Shown one piece after another: positions 54,677 through 63,412 of a stretch of DNA of 64,000 bases. Source of the stretch: JAFLCL01 sp039809495. Lineage in GTDB: Bacteria; Myxococcota_A; Polyangia; Polyangiales; Sandaracinaceae. The DNA lies in NCBI GenBank assembly GCA_039809495.1, contig JBDHVC010000019.1, positions 1 through 64,000 of the forward strand, read 5' to 3'. A program made the position numbers and the translations under genes. The notes beneath the pieces are model-generated. The model did no database searches. It was not told the DNA's origin and saw only the letters and a program-made list of their open reading frames with translations. Each line of letters opens with the position of its first letter. The stretch's first letter is position 1.

Positions 54677-55564
54677 GTGATCCCCCGAGAGCTCATCAAG
54701 AAGCTGAAGAAGATCGAGATCCGCACCGCGCGGCTCGCCAACGAGCAGCTCGCGGGCGGCTACCAGTCGGTCTTCAAGGGCCGCGGCATGGCGTTCAGCG
54801 AGGTGCGCCAGTACCAGCACGGCGACGACGTGCGGTTCATCGACTGGAACGTGTCCGCGCGCATGAACGAGGCGTACGTCAAGGTCTTCACCGAAGAGCG
54901 CGAGATGACGGTGATGCTCCTCGTCGATCTCTCGGCCTCCGAGCGCTTCGGCGCCGTCGGGCGGCCGAAGATCGAGACGGTGGCGGAGGTCTCCGCGCTC
55001 CTCGCGTTCAGCGCGATCAAGAACAACGATCGCGTGGGGCTCATCCTCTTCACCGATCGGGTCGAGCGCTACGTGCCGCCCAAGAAGGGCAAGGGCCACG
55101 TCATGCGTGTCGTGACGGAAATCCTGAACGCGCGGCCCGAAGGGAGAGGGACGGATCTCGGCGTCGCGCTCGACCTGCTCGGGAGCGTCCAGCGGCGTCG
55201 CGCCGTCTCGTTCCTCGTCTCCGACCTCATCGCCGAGGGCTACGAGCGCTCGCTCCGCATCGCCGCGGCGCGCCACGATCTCATCCCGGTCGAGGTCGTC
55301 GATCCGCGCGAGGAGGAGCTGCCGGATCTCGGCCTCGCGCTCGTCGAGGATCTCGAGACGGGCGATCTCGTCGAGATCGACACGACGGATCCGAAGGTCC
55401 GCAAGGCGTTCGCCAAGCGTGTCGCCAAGGAGCGCGCGGCGCACGAGCAATTCTTCGGCCGCCTCGGCCTCGATCACGTCGTCGTGGACACCGATCGCGA
55501 CTACGTGAAGCCGCTCGGGGACCTCTTTCGCCGTCGTCAGCGGCGCATGAAGGGGTACGGATGA
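54677..55564 (+). CDS. DUF58 VWA-like protein
   Basis: The 295-residue product is the usual partner of MoxR in Bat operons. Hallmarks are the KGRGMAFSEVRQYQHGDD segment, DVRFIDWNVSAR and the VWA-like strand LLVDLSASERFG, with a second part containing LVSDLIAEGYE. It starts at GTG and has no membrane segment, so it is cytoplasmic. The overlap with the next gene is 4 bp. Confidence 0.93.
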   Translation: MIPRELIKKLKKIEIRTARLANEQLAGGYQSVFKGRGMAFSEVRQYQHGDDVRFIDWNVSARMNEAYVKVFTEEREMTVMLLVDLSASERFGAVGRPKIETVAEVSALLAFSAIKNNDRVGLILFTDRVERYVPPKKGKGHVMRVVTEILNARPEGRGTDLGVALDLLGSVQRRRAVSFLVSDLIAEGYERSLRIAAARHDLIPVEVVDPREEELPDLGLALVEDLETGDLVEIDTTDPKVRKAFAKRVAKERAAHEQFFGRLGLDHVVVDTDRDYVKPLGDLFRRRQRRMKGYG

Positions 55565-57378
55565 GGCGCGCCTCGACCACCCCAGCGCTCGTCCTCGCGG
55601 CGCTCCTCTCATCGAGCGCGGCGGCGCGCGCCCAGGACGCGGCGCCCGCGCAGGCGCCGGCCGACGCGCCGCGCGAGGAGCCGTCGCCGCGCGAGGACCC
55701 TCCCCACCGCGACGTCCCGCCTCCGCTCCCCGAGCCGGGCGAGCCGCCGCTCCACGCCGACGACGCGTCCTTACCCGAAGGCCACGCGCCCACGCTGAGC
55801 GTCCGCGTCACGCCCGACTCCGGGGTGATGACCGGCGACGTGATCCACTACGAGCTCAGCGTCGAGGTCCCCGAGGGCGACGACGTGAACCTGCCGCGCC
55901 AGAGCTACGCGCCGCTCGAGCTCGTCGACCAGGCGCACACGGAGTCCGTCGCGGGCGGGCGGCGGCGCTTCGTCTTCACGCTCGATCTCCTCGCGCTCGC
56001 GCCCGGCGAGGTGACGATCCCGCCGATCGCGATCCGCGTCATCACGGCGGATGGGGTCGTCGGTCGCGCCTCGACCGAGCCGCGCCAGCTGACCGTCGGC
56101 TCGCTCGTCGCGAACGAGCCGAACGCCGAGCCGAGGCCGCCGACCGATCCCGTCGTCGTCATGCAGGACGACTACACGCTCGCGTACGTCCTCGGCGCGC
56201 TCGGGCTCGTCGCGCTCGGGGCGCTCCTCGCGTGGCTCTTCCTCAGGTGGTGGCGCCGCAGGCCGAAGGAGCTCCCGCCGCCTCCGCCGCCGCGGCCCGC
56301 GCACGAGGTCGCGCTCGAGAAGCTGCTCGCGCTCCGTCGTGAGCTCCCAGACGCGCTCGCGCGTGGCGATCAGGCCCGCGTCGTCGACGGCGCCTCGGAC
56401 GCCCTGCGCATGTATCTCGGGCAGCGCTTCGGCTTCAACGGGCTCGAGAGCACGACGGACGAGGTCATCCTCAAGATGCGTGAGCATCGGCTGAGCGGGA
56501 TCACGAACGACGAGCTGCTCGCACTGCTCGGGGAGTGTGATCTCGTGAAGTTCGCGAAGGCGATCCCCGATCAGGCTGCGTGCGAGCGGGTGATCGACGG
56601 CGCCGAGCACATCGTGCGACGCTCGATGTTCTTCGGGAGCGCCGCCGCGCCGCCGCCACCTCCCGCGCCGGCGCCGACGATGAAGGAGCCGACACTCGCC
56701 TCGCCGGACGAGCTCCCGAGGCCGAGCCCCCTCGGCGCGGCGGCCGCGACCGACTCGAGCGCGGCTCCCGCCCGCGAGGCGCCCGCCGCCCGGGACGGAG
56801 CGCGCCCCATCCCCGTGACGATGCCTCCGAGCGCACCCTCGGATGAGCCGATCCCAGCCACGATCCCGCCGAAGGAGCCCGTGGCGCCGACGCCGCGCGA
56901 GGCCTCGTTCACGATCCCCGAGACCCCGGCGCCGCGCGCCGAGCCGCCCGCGCGGATCCCCGAGACGCCCACGCCGCCGCCTCCCGCGGAGGTCGCCGCG
57001 AGCGCCGCGCCCGCTCCCACCATCGAGGAGCCGAAGGGGATCGACGCCGCGAGCGAGGCGATCTGGAACGCGCTCGACGAGGCCGTCGCCGCCGACTCCC
57101 TCGTGGTCGGTGAGCTCACGGCGCGCCGCGAGGACGGCTGGCTCGTCGCGCTCGGCGAGGGGGTCTTCGGGACGCTGCCCGAGGCGCACCTCGGCGCGCT
57201 CCTTGGCGCCCATGGCGGTGCGGTCGGGGAGCGCCACGCGTTCCGCGTCGTGGCGCTCAACGTCGCGAGGCGGCGCGTCGTCCTCTCGCACCGCGACGTG
57301 GACGCCGCCGAGGAGCGCGCGCTGCTCGGCCGCGAGACGCCGCTCGGTTTCGCGGATCCCTCGAGGAGGGACCGATGA
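55561..57378 (+). CDS. BatD/DUF4381-like membrane protein with C-terminal S1-like domain
   Basis: The 605-residue product has a signal peptide (1-25), a Pro/Glu-rich stretch, and a beta-rich domain at about 75-185 (VRVTPDSGVMTGDVIHYELS, AIRVITADG). A membrane helix follows at about 210-232 and then the cytoplasmic helical DUF4381-type part with EVALEKLLALRRELP. A long Pro/Ala linker (about 360-500) leads to an unexpected last domain at about 514-580 with the S1/OB pattern: VVGELTARREDGWLVALG, GVFGTLPEAHL, and RVVALNVARRRVVLSHRD. This would place an RNA-binding fold on the cytoplasmic side. It overlaps both neighbours by 4 bp. The first part is confidently Bat-like; the S1 call is from pattern only. 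Confidence 0.8.
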   Translation: MRRASTTPALVLAALLSSSAAARAQDAAPAQAPADAPREEPSPREDPPHRDVPPPLPEPGEPPLHADDASLPEGHAPTLSVRVTPDSGVMTGDVIHYELSVEVPEGDDVNLPRQSYAPLELVDQAHTESVAGGRRRFVFTLDLLALAPGEVTIPPIAIRVITADGVVGRASTEPRQLTVGSLVANEPNAEPRPPTDPVVVMQDDYTLAYVLGALGLVALGALLAWLFLRWWRRRPKELPPPPPPRPAHEVALEKLLALRRELPDALARGDQARVVDGASDALRMYLGQRFGFNGLESTTDEVILKMREHRLSGITNDELLALLGECDLVKFAKAIPDQAACERVIDGAEHIVRRSMFFGSAAAPPPPPAPAPTMKEPTLASPDELPRPSPLGAAAATDSSAAPAREAPAARDGARPIPVTMPPSAPSDEPIPATIPPKEPVAPTPREASFTIPETPAPRAEPPARIPETPTPPPPAEVAASAAPAPTIEEPKGIDAASEAIWNALDEAVAADSLVVGELTARREDGWLVALGEGVFGTLPEAHLGALLGAHGGAVGERHAFRVVALNVARRRVVLSHRDVDAAEERALLGRETPLGFADPSRRDR

Positions 57379-58490
57379 GGCGGTGGCAGGAGGTCCTCCT
57401 CGGGCTCGGCTGGGCGCTCCTCTTCCTCGTGCCCATCCTCTACGTCTCGGCGTGGGTGATCGAGCGCGTCTACGAGGTGCCGCTCGCGCCCGAGAGCTTC
57501 CGCTTCGAGCGCCCTTGGGCGGCGCTGCTCTTTCTCGCGGTGCCGCTCGTCTGGCTCGCGCGCGTCCTGCTCCGCGACGCGACCCCGCGCGTCGCCGTCT
57601 CGCGCGCGAAGGATCTCGCGGCGATCGCGCGGCCTCGGCTGCGCCAGTGGATCATGCCCGCGACGCTCGGCGCGCGCCTCGTCGCGATCTTCCTCGTCGT
57701 GATCGGGCTCATGGGGCCGCAGTCGATCCACGCGCGCGAGGACGCCGAGGTGCGAGGGATCGACATCGTGCTCGCGCTCGATCTCTCGCTCTCGATGCAG
57801 GCGAGCGACATCACGCCCAACCGGTTCCAGGCGATGCAGGCCGTGGTCGACGACTTCATCCAGCGTCGCCCCAACGATCGCATCGGCGCGGTCGTCTTCG
57901 GCGCCGACGCCTACACGCTCCTGCCCCTCACGACCGACAAGGAGGCGCTCCGAGGCGTGATCGCGGAGCTCGAGCTCGGCAACATCGATGGCCAAGGGAC
58001 GGCGATCGGGAACGCGCTCGGCGTCTCCTTGAACCGCCTGCGGCAGTCGCACGCCGCGAGTCGGGTGATCATCCTGCTCACGGACGGCGACTCGAACGCC
58101 GGCAACGTGTCGCCCGAACAGGCGGCCGAATTCGCCGCGAACATGGGCGTCAAGGTCTACACCGTCCTCATGGGCCAGAGCGACGACGCGATGGTGCAGC
58201 AGGGCTTCGATCAGGTGGGCCGGCCGATCTGGAACCGCGGTGAATTCCCGATCAACCCCACGCTGATGCGACGGATCGCGGAGCGGACCGGCGGCGAGTC
58301 CTTCCTCGTCAGCGATCGACGCTCGCTCGAGCGGAGCTTCCACACGATCCTCGATCGGCTCGAGCAGTCGGAGATCGAGGATCAGGGGCGCGTCTACGGA
58401 GAGCTCTATCCGGCGTTCGTCTGGCCCGCGCTCGGGCTGCTCGCGATCGAGTTCCTGCTCGGGACGCTCTACCTGCGGAGGTGGCCGTGA
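57375..58490 (+). CDS. batA: BatA-like membrane protein with VWA domain
   Basis: The 371-residue product has membrane helices near 10-28, 47-65 and 98-115, then a VWA domain with an intact metal-ion-dependent adhesion site: DLSLS at 136-140, a Thr in GQGTAIGNAL, and the Asp in LLTDGDSNAGN. A last hydrophobic segment sits at the C-terminus (WPALGLLAIEFLLGTLYL). In other bacteria BatA/BatB complexes are tied to envelope stress or oxygen tolerance. It is coupled by 4-bp overlaps to its neighbours. Confidence 0.92.
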   Translation: MRRWQEVLLGLGWALLFLVPILYVSAWVIERVYEVPLAPESFRFERPWAALLFLAVPLVWLARVLLRDATPRVAVSRAKDLAAIARPRLRQWIMPATLGARLVAIFLVVIGLMGPQSIHAREDAEVRGIDIVLALDLSLSMQASDITPNRFQAMQAVVDDFIQRRPNDRIGAVVFGADAYTLLPLTTDKEALRGVIAELELGNIDGQGTAIGNALGVSLNRLRQSHAASRVIILLTDGDSNAGNVSPEQAAEFAANMGVKVYTVLMGQSDDAMVQQGFDQVGRPIWNRGEFPINPTLMRRIAERTGGESFLVSDRRSLERSFHTILDRLEQSEIEDQGRVYGELYPAFVWPALGLLAIEFLLGTLYLRRWP

Positions 58491-59581
58491 GCTTCGCGCA
58501 CCCCGGCATGCTCTGGCTCCTGCTCGTCGTGCCCCTCTTCGCGGGGCTCGCCTACTTCGCGTCCGTGCGGCGCGAGCGCGCCACGCGTCGGTTCGGCGAT
58601 CCGCGCGTCGTCTCGAGCCTCGTCATCGGCGACGCGAGGAGGTGGAGGGCGGCGCGCGCGGTGCTCTTCACCCTCGGGCTCGCGTTCGTCCTCGTCGCGA
58701 TGGCCGGGCCGGCCTACGGCAGCCGGACCCGGATCCTGCGTCGTCGCGGCGTCGACATCGTCGTCGCGCTCGACTTCTCGAAGTCCATGCTCGCGCGAGA
58801 CGTGCGCCCGAGCCGCATCGAGCGAGCCAAGGCCGAGGTGCTCCGGCTCGTGGACGAGCTCGACGGGGATCGCGTCGGGGTCGTGGCGTTCGCGGGAGAG
58901 ACGATCGAATTTCCGATGACGGTCGACTACGGCGCCCTCTCGCTCTTCTTTCGCGACCTCGGCCCCTACGACATGCCCGTCGGTGGGACGGCGATCGCGC
59001 GCGCCCTCGTCGCGAGCAAGCGGCTCTTCGAGCGGGCCAGCGCGCGGGCGGCGCGGCGAGCGGAGCAGGAGGAGGGGCGACCGCGATCGCGGGTCGTCAT
59101 CTTGCTGACCGACGGTGAGGATCACGAGGGTGACCCGATCGCGGCGGCCCACGAGCTCGCCGAGGCGGGGATCCGCGTCTACACGATCGGCATCGGCACC
59201 GCGACCGGCGAGCCCATCCCGACCTACGCGCCCGACGGGACGTGGACGGGCTACCAGCGCGACGACCACGGCGAGATCATCCGCACCGCGCTCACGGAGG
59301 AGGCCGAGGCCCAGCTCCGGCAGATCGCCGAGATCACCGGCGGCCGCTACTACGCGGCCGGACGGGGCGGCGTCGGCGTCGACCAGATCCGCGGTGACAT
59401 CCGGCGCATGCACCAAGACGAGCAGCGCTCGCGCCGGGTGACGGTACAAGAGGGGCGCTACGCTCTCTTCCTCGTGCCGGGCTTCTTGCTGCTCGTGCTC
59501 GAGGCGCTCTTGCCGGACGCCTGGATCGGCGCGCTTCGTCGTCGACGCCCGACCAAGCCCGCGAAAGGAACGAAGCCGTGA
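58487..59581 (+). CDS. batB: BatB-like membrane protein with VWA domain
   Basis: The 364-residue product repeats the BatA plan: helices at about 8-25 and 57-75, then a VWA domain with DFSKS at 96-100, GGTAIARAL and LLTDGEDHEGD, and a C-terminal helix (RYALFLVPGFLLLVLEALL). The start is the GTG at 58487, overlapping the batA stop and placed five bases after GGAGG; a GTG two codons upstream overlaps that site. It is a partner of BatA in the same operon. Confidence 0.92.
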   Translation: MSFAHPGMLWLLLVVPLFAGLAYFASVRRERATRRFGDPRVVSSLVIGDARRWRAARAVLFTLGLAFVLVAMAGPAYGSRTRILRRRGVDIVVALDFSKSMLARDVRPSRIERAKAEVLRLVDELDGDRVGVVAFAGETIEFPMTVDYGALSLFFRDLGPYDMPVGGTAIARALVASKRLFERASARAARRAEQEEGRPRSRVVILLTDGEDHEGDPIAAAHELAEAGIRVYTIGIGTATGEPIPTYAPDGTWTGYQRDDHGEIIRTALTEEAEAQLRQIAEITGGRYYAAGRGGVGVDQIRGDIRRMHQDEQRSRRVTVQEGRYALFLVPGFLLLVLEALLPDAWIGALRRRRPTKPAKGTKP

Positions 59582-60621
59582 ACGAACCCCCTCGCCGCCT
59601 CGCGCCGCCGCTCCTGCTCGCGACCGTGGCCGCGCTCGCGACGCTCACGCCGACGCGGGCGCTCGCGTGGGACTGGCTCCGCTCCGAGAACGGCCACGTG
59701 CGCGAGGGCAACGAGGCGCTGCGCTCCGGCGACGCGCAGACCGCGCTCGCGGAGTACGACCGCGCGGCCGCCGAGCTCCCGTCGGAGCCCGGCGTCTCGT
59801 TGAACCGCGGGCTCGCGCTGCTCGCGGCGGGGCAGCACGAGGACGCGCGCCAGGCGCTCGTGCGCGCGACGGAGCCGCCTGCACCGCGCGAGATGCGGGC
59901 CGCCGCGTTCTACGATCTCGGGCTCTCGTTCTACCAGGAGGCGGACGCCGCCGCGGGCGCGAACGATCACGCGCGCGCGCGGCAGCTCTTCGGTCAGGCG
60001 GCGGAGCAATTCCGCCAGTCGCTCCGCGCCGTGCCGGGAAACCGCGACGCCGGCTGGAACCTCGAGCTCGCGCTCCGGCGAGAGACCCAAGAGCAGGAGC
60101 AGCAAGAGCAGCAAGAGCAGCAGCAACAACAGCAACAACAACAGCAACAACAACAGCAACAACAGCAACAGCAACAACAGCAGGATCAGCAACAACAGCA
60201 GCAGGACCAGCAGCAGCAGGATCAGCAACAACAGCAGCAGGACCAGCAACAGCAGCAGGACCAGCAACAGCAGCAGGACCAGCAACAACAGCAGCAGGAC
60301 CAGCAGCAGCAGGACCAGCAACAGCAGCAGGATCAGCAGCAGCAGGACCAGCAACAGCAGCAAGACCAGCAGGGCCAGCAGCAGGACGCGCAGCAACAGC
60401 AAGGCCAGCAACACGGTCAAGAGGGCCAGCAGCCCGAGCAGCCTGGGAGCGAGCAGGATCGCTCGACGGATGAGGACGCGACGGGCACGATGGATCGCTC
60501 GCTCCCGCCCGATCAACGACGCGTGCTCGACGCCCTGCGCGACAGCGAAGAGAACCTCGACCGAGCGCGCGCGCGCGCGCGAGGGCAGCGAGAACAGCGC
60601 CGCCCCGCGCAGGACTGGTGA
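59578..60621 (+). CDS. BatC/BatE-like TPR protein with long polyglutamine tract
   Basis: The 347-residue product has a signal peptide to about residue 30 and two to three TPR units (about 38-165: NGHVREGNEALRSGDAQTAL and RAAAFYDLGLSFYQEAD). From residue 171 to about 285 it is nearly all glutamine: a run of 22 Gln followed by eleven Asp residues spaced by four to six Gln. An acidic-basic tail ends QREQRRPAQDW. TPR proteins with low-complexity tails are usual in Bat operons, but this polyQ length is extreme. The start GTG overlaps the batB stop. Confidence 0.88.
   Translation: MNEPPRRLAPPLLLATVAALATLTPTRALAWDWLRSENGHVREGNEALRSGDAQTALAEYDRAAAELPSEPGVSLNRGLALLAAGQHEDARQALVRATEPPAPREMRAAAFYDLGLSFYQEADAAAGANDHARARQLFGQAAEQFRQSLRAVPGNRDAGWNLELALRRETQEQEQQEQQEQQQQQQQQQQQQQQQQQQQQQQDQQQQQQDQQQQDQQQQQQDQQQQQDQQQQQDQQQQQQDQQQQDQQQQQDQQQQDQQQQQDQQGQQQDAQQQQGQQHGQEGQQPEQPGSEQDRSTDEDATGTMDRSLPPDQRRVLDALRDSEENLDRARARARGQREQRRPAQDW
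60118..60411 (+). repeat. CAG/CAA repeat tract coding for Gln/Asp
   Basis: About 290 bp consist of CAG, CAA and scattered GAC/GAT codons, in units of 15 to 21 bp such as CAACAGCAGCAGGAC. The mix of both Gln codons breaks perfect repeats and may limit slippage. The antisense strand reads as poly-Leu and another frame as Ala/Thr, both artefacts. Confidence 0.9.
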
Positions 60622-60627
60622 TCCGGG

Positions 60628-62550
60628 ATGCAGCGACTCGCCTCGAGGCGTTGGCTTCACCGGTGTCGCGCGGCGGCTCTCTGTGCCGCTGCGCTCGGCG
60701 TCGTCACGCTCTTCGGCGCGAAGGCGCGCGCGCAGACGGGCTCGTGCGAGCTTCGCGTCGAGACGACGACGCCGGCCGTCGGCCAGCCCTTTCGGATCGA
60801 GGTGATGTGCCGAGGCCAGGGCGCGGAGCTCGGCGCTCCGGAGATCGATCTCTCGGCGTTCGACGTCATGAGTCGGCAGGCCACGCAGCCGATGCAGTTC
60901 TCGTTCGGCTTCGGCGGCCAGCGCCAGATGATCGAGAGCAGCTCGCGGCTGGTCGTCCTCGCGAGCGCACGACGCGAGGGGAGCTACCAGGTGGGTCCGG
61001 CGACGGTCGCGCTCGGCGGCCAGCGGCTCACGAGCAACGCCGTCACCGTCTCGGTCGGTGGGGCGGGCGCTTCGGGGGGACCGGGGGCGGTGACGGGCCC
61101 CGGGACCTCCACGCCCCCGGCGGCGCCCATCGACACGTCGCCGCCGTCGGGCCCGCTCGATGGGGCCGTCTACGACGATCAGGCCTTCCTTCGCACGGTC
61201 GTGGACCGACGCGAGGCGATCGTCGGCCAGCAGGTGACGGTCACCTTCTACCTCTACGTCCGCTCGCTCGCGGCCCAGCCGCAGATCACGCAGCAGCCGG
61301 CGACCGATGGCTTCTGGGTCCACGATCTCCTCGATCGCAGCGCGACGCCGGAGCCCGTCGCGCAGCGCGTCGGCGGCGCCAGCTTTCGCGTCTACACGCT
61401 GCGTCGTCTCGCGGCGTTCCCGCTGCGCGAGGGGGAGCTCTCGATCGGGACGATGGAGATGCAGGTGCCCATCGGGAGCCCGATCGACGTGATCTTCGGC
61501 TCCTCGCAGGGGGTGCTCACGCGGACGAGCACGCCGGTGACGATCACGGTGCACGCGCCGCCCGCTGGCGCCGCGCCGGGGATGCCAGTTCACGTGGGCA
61601 CGCTCGCCGCCGAGGCGACGCTCGATCGGGCGCAGGTGCCCACGGGCGACGCCGTGACGCTGGAGCTCCACCTGAGCGGGGTCGGCCAGGTCGATGCGAT
61701 CCCGACGCCTCGCGTGCAGGCCGACGGGCTGCGTGTCCTCCAGCCGGAGGTGCAGTATCGAACGACGGTGGATCGCGAGCGCGTCGGCGGCGATCGACGC
61801 ATCCGCTGGCTCATCGTGCCCGAGCGGGCGGGGGACTACACGCTCGGGCCGTTCCGCTGGGCGGTCTTCGATCCGAGCGCCGGCGCGTGGAGCGTCGTCG
61901 AGGCGTCCGCGCTCCGCCTGACCGCCGTCGGGAACGCGACGACCCCGGCCGCGCCGCCATCGGGGGGCTCGTCCTCCGCCGACGCCTCGGGCGCGAGCCC
62001 GGAGCAGACGGGGGAGAGCGTCGCGTTCGGCCCCGTGCGGACGACCTCGTCCTTCACGCGCCGCGCGACGCGGCTCGCCTCCTCGTGGTGGTACGAGGTC
62101 GCGCTCCTCGTCGGACCGCTCGCGATCGTCGTCACGCTCCTCGTCTTCGCCGGGCGCCGCCGGAGCGCTCGCCGCGCCAAGGCGGGCGCCTCGGATCGGG
62201 CGACCCGTGAGGCGCGCGCCCTGCTCGGCGACGCTCGCGCCGCGATCGCGTCGAGCGACACGCGCGCGTTCTATGCCGCGATCACGCAGGCGCTCCGGCG
62301 CATCGTCGAGATCCGCCTCGAGCGCGCGATCGGGAGCCTCACGCACGCCCAGCTTCGGCGCGATCTCGTCGACGCGGGCATGGACGCGGCGCTCGCGGAG
62401 CGGGTGAAGGAGGAGCTCGAGGGCGCGGAGATGGCGCGGTTCTCGGCCGCGGGAGGAGAGCCGAAGGAGATGGACGCGGCGCTCGCGCGGAGCCAGGCGC
62501 TCTTCGCGGCGCTCGAGCGGTTCACGCCTCGCGAGGAGGAGGACGCGTGA
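60628..62550 (+). CDS. batD: BatD-like membrane protein
   Basis: The 640-residue product has a signal peptide to about residue 36 and beta-rich (Ig-like) domains typical of BatD: VETTTPAVGQPFRIEV near 45, DRREAIVGQQVTVTFYLYV near 190 and LDRAQVPTGDAVTLELHLSG near 335. A single membrane helix lies at about 490-509 (ALLVGPLAIVVTLLVF), followed by a cytoplasmic helical part of about 130 residues (RAFYAAITQALRRIVE). It follows the polyQ gene by six bases and overlaps the next gene by 4 bp. Confidence 0.9.
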   Translation: MQRLASRRWLHRCRAAALCAAALGVVTLFGAKARAQTGSCELRVETTTPAVGQPFRIEVMCRGQGAELGAPEIDLSAFDVMSRQATQPMQFSFGFGGQRQMIESSSRLVVLASARREGSYQVGPATVALGGQRLTSNAVTVSVGGAGASGGPGAVTGPGTSTPPAAPIDTSPPSGPLDGAVYDDQAFLRTVVDRREAIVGQQVTVTFYLYVRSLAAQPQITQQPATDGFWVHDLLDRSATPEPVAQRVGGASFRVYTLRRLAAFPLREGELSIGTMEMQVPIGSPIDVIFGSSQGVLTRTSTPVTITVHAPPAGAAPGMPVHVGTLAAEATLDRAQVPTGDAVTLELHLSGVGQVDAIPTPRVQADGLRVLQPEVQYRTTVDRERVGGDRRIRWLIVPERAGDYTLGPFRWAVFDPSAGAWSVVEASALRLTAVGNATTPAAPPSGGSSSADASGASPEQTGESVAFGPVRTTSSFTRRATRLASSWWYEVALLVGPLAIVVTLLVFAGRRRSARRAKAGASDRATREARALLGDARAAIASSDTRAFYAAITQALRRIVEIRLERAIGSLTHAQLRRDLVDAGMDAALAERVKEELEGAEMARFSAAGGEPKEMDAALARSQALFAALERFTPREEEDA

Positions 62551-63359
62551 TGACGCCGGCTCATCGAGCCGACCTGGCTCGCGTCCTCGCCGCGCTCGTC
62601 GTCGCGCTCGTCGTCGCGCTCGCGACCTCGGGGGCGCGCGCGCAGTCCTTCGACACCCTCTTTCGCGAGGGGAACGAGGCGTTCTTCCGCGGCGACTACC
62701 GGACGGCCGCTGCTCGATACGAGACGCTCGTCGAGGCGGGTGTCGACGATCCCGACGTCGACTTCAACCTCGGCGCGAGCTACGCGCGCGAGGGGCGTCA
62801 TGGGCACGCGATCGTCGCGTTCGAGCGTGCGATCCGCCTGCGCCCGTCGGACTCCGCGGCGCGCGCGGCGCTCGACGCCAGCCGCGCGATCGTCGCGCGG
62901 CGGCAGGCGGAGCGAGAGGGAGAGGCGGTCGTGGACGAGGGAGCGCCGCTCGGCGAGACGCTCTTCTCCTTCCTCTCGGAGGACCAGCTCGCGCTCGTCG
63001 TGCTCGCGCTCGACGCGCTCGCGTCGATCGTCTTGTTGGCGCTCTTCTTCGTCGAGCGCGAGCGCGCGCGGATCGGCCTCGGCGTCGCCGCGCCCTTGCT
63101 GCTCGCGCTCCTCGCGGCGACGGGGGGAGGGCTCCTCTCGCGCCGCGGGGCCTTCTCGGCGGGGCCGCCCGCGGTCATCGTCGCCGACGACGCGATCCTC
63201 CGCGAGGGGCCGCGCGCGGACGCGAGCGCGCGCGGACGCGGGCTCGAGGGGGAGCGAGTCGAGGTCATCGGTCGGGACGGCGCGTGGGCGCGGGTCCGCC
63301 TCTCGGGAGGGCGCGAGGGCTGGGTCGTCGCCGACGACGTCGTCGAGCTGGGGCGCTAG
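62547..63359 (+). CDS. BatE-like TPR protein with membrane helices and SH3-like domain
   Basis: The 270-residue product has a signal peptide to about 32 and TPR units at about 35-115 (FREGNEAFFRGDYRTAAARYE, FNLGASYAREGRHGHAIVAF). Two hydrophobic segments follow (LALVVLALDALASIVLLALFF and IGLGVAAPLLLALLAATGGG), and an SH3-type domain ends the protein at about 210-268 (DAILREGPRADAS, GDR-like loop, GREGWVVADDVVEL). This is the BatE layout. It starts at GTG (or an ATG three bases later) and closes the eight-gene operon. Confidence 0.88.
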   Translation: MMTPAHRADLARVLAALVVALVVALATSGARAQSFDTLFREGNEAFFRGDYRTAAARYETLVEAGVDDPDVDFNLGASYAREGRHGHAIVAFERAIRLRPSDSAARAALDASRAIVARRQAEREGEAVVDEGAPLGETLFSFLSEDQLALVVLALDALASIVLLALFFVERERARIGLGVAAPLLLALLAATGGGLLSRRGAFSAGPPAVIVADDAILREGPRADASARGRGLEGERVEVIGRDGAWARVRLSGGREGWVVADDVVELGR

Positions 63360-63412
63360 CGGGACGCGCTTTGGGCGATGCGCCGCCAGGGCGCTTCGCG
63401 TAGGCTCGCCGC

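Noticed and set aside
60088..60430. Regular repeats that could suggest a CRISPR array or a poly-leucine membrane protein on the minus strand
   Set aside because: Units are short (15-21 bp), have no unique spacers, and are explained as CAG/CAA codons of the polyQ protein.
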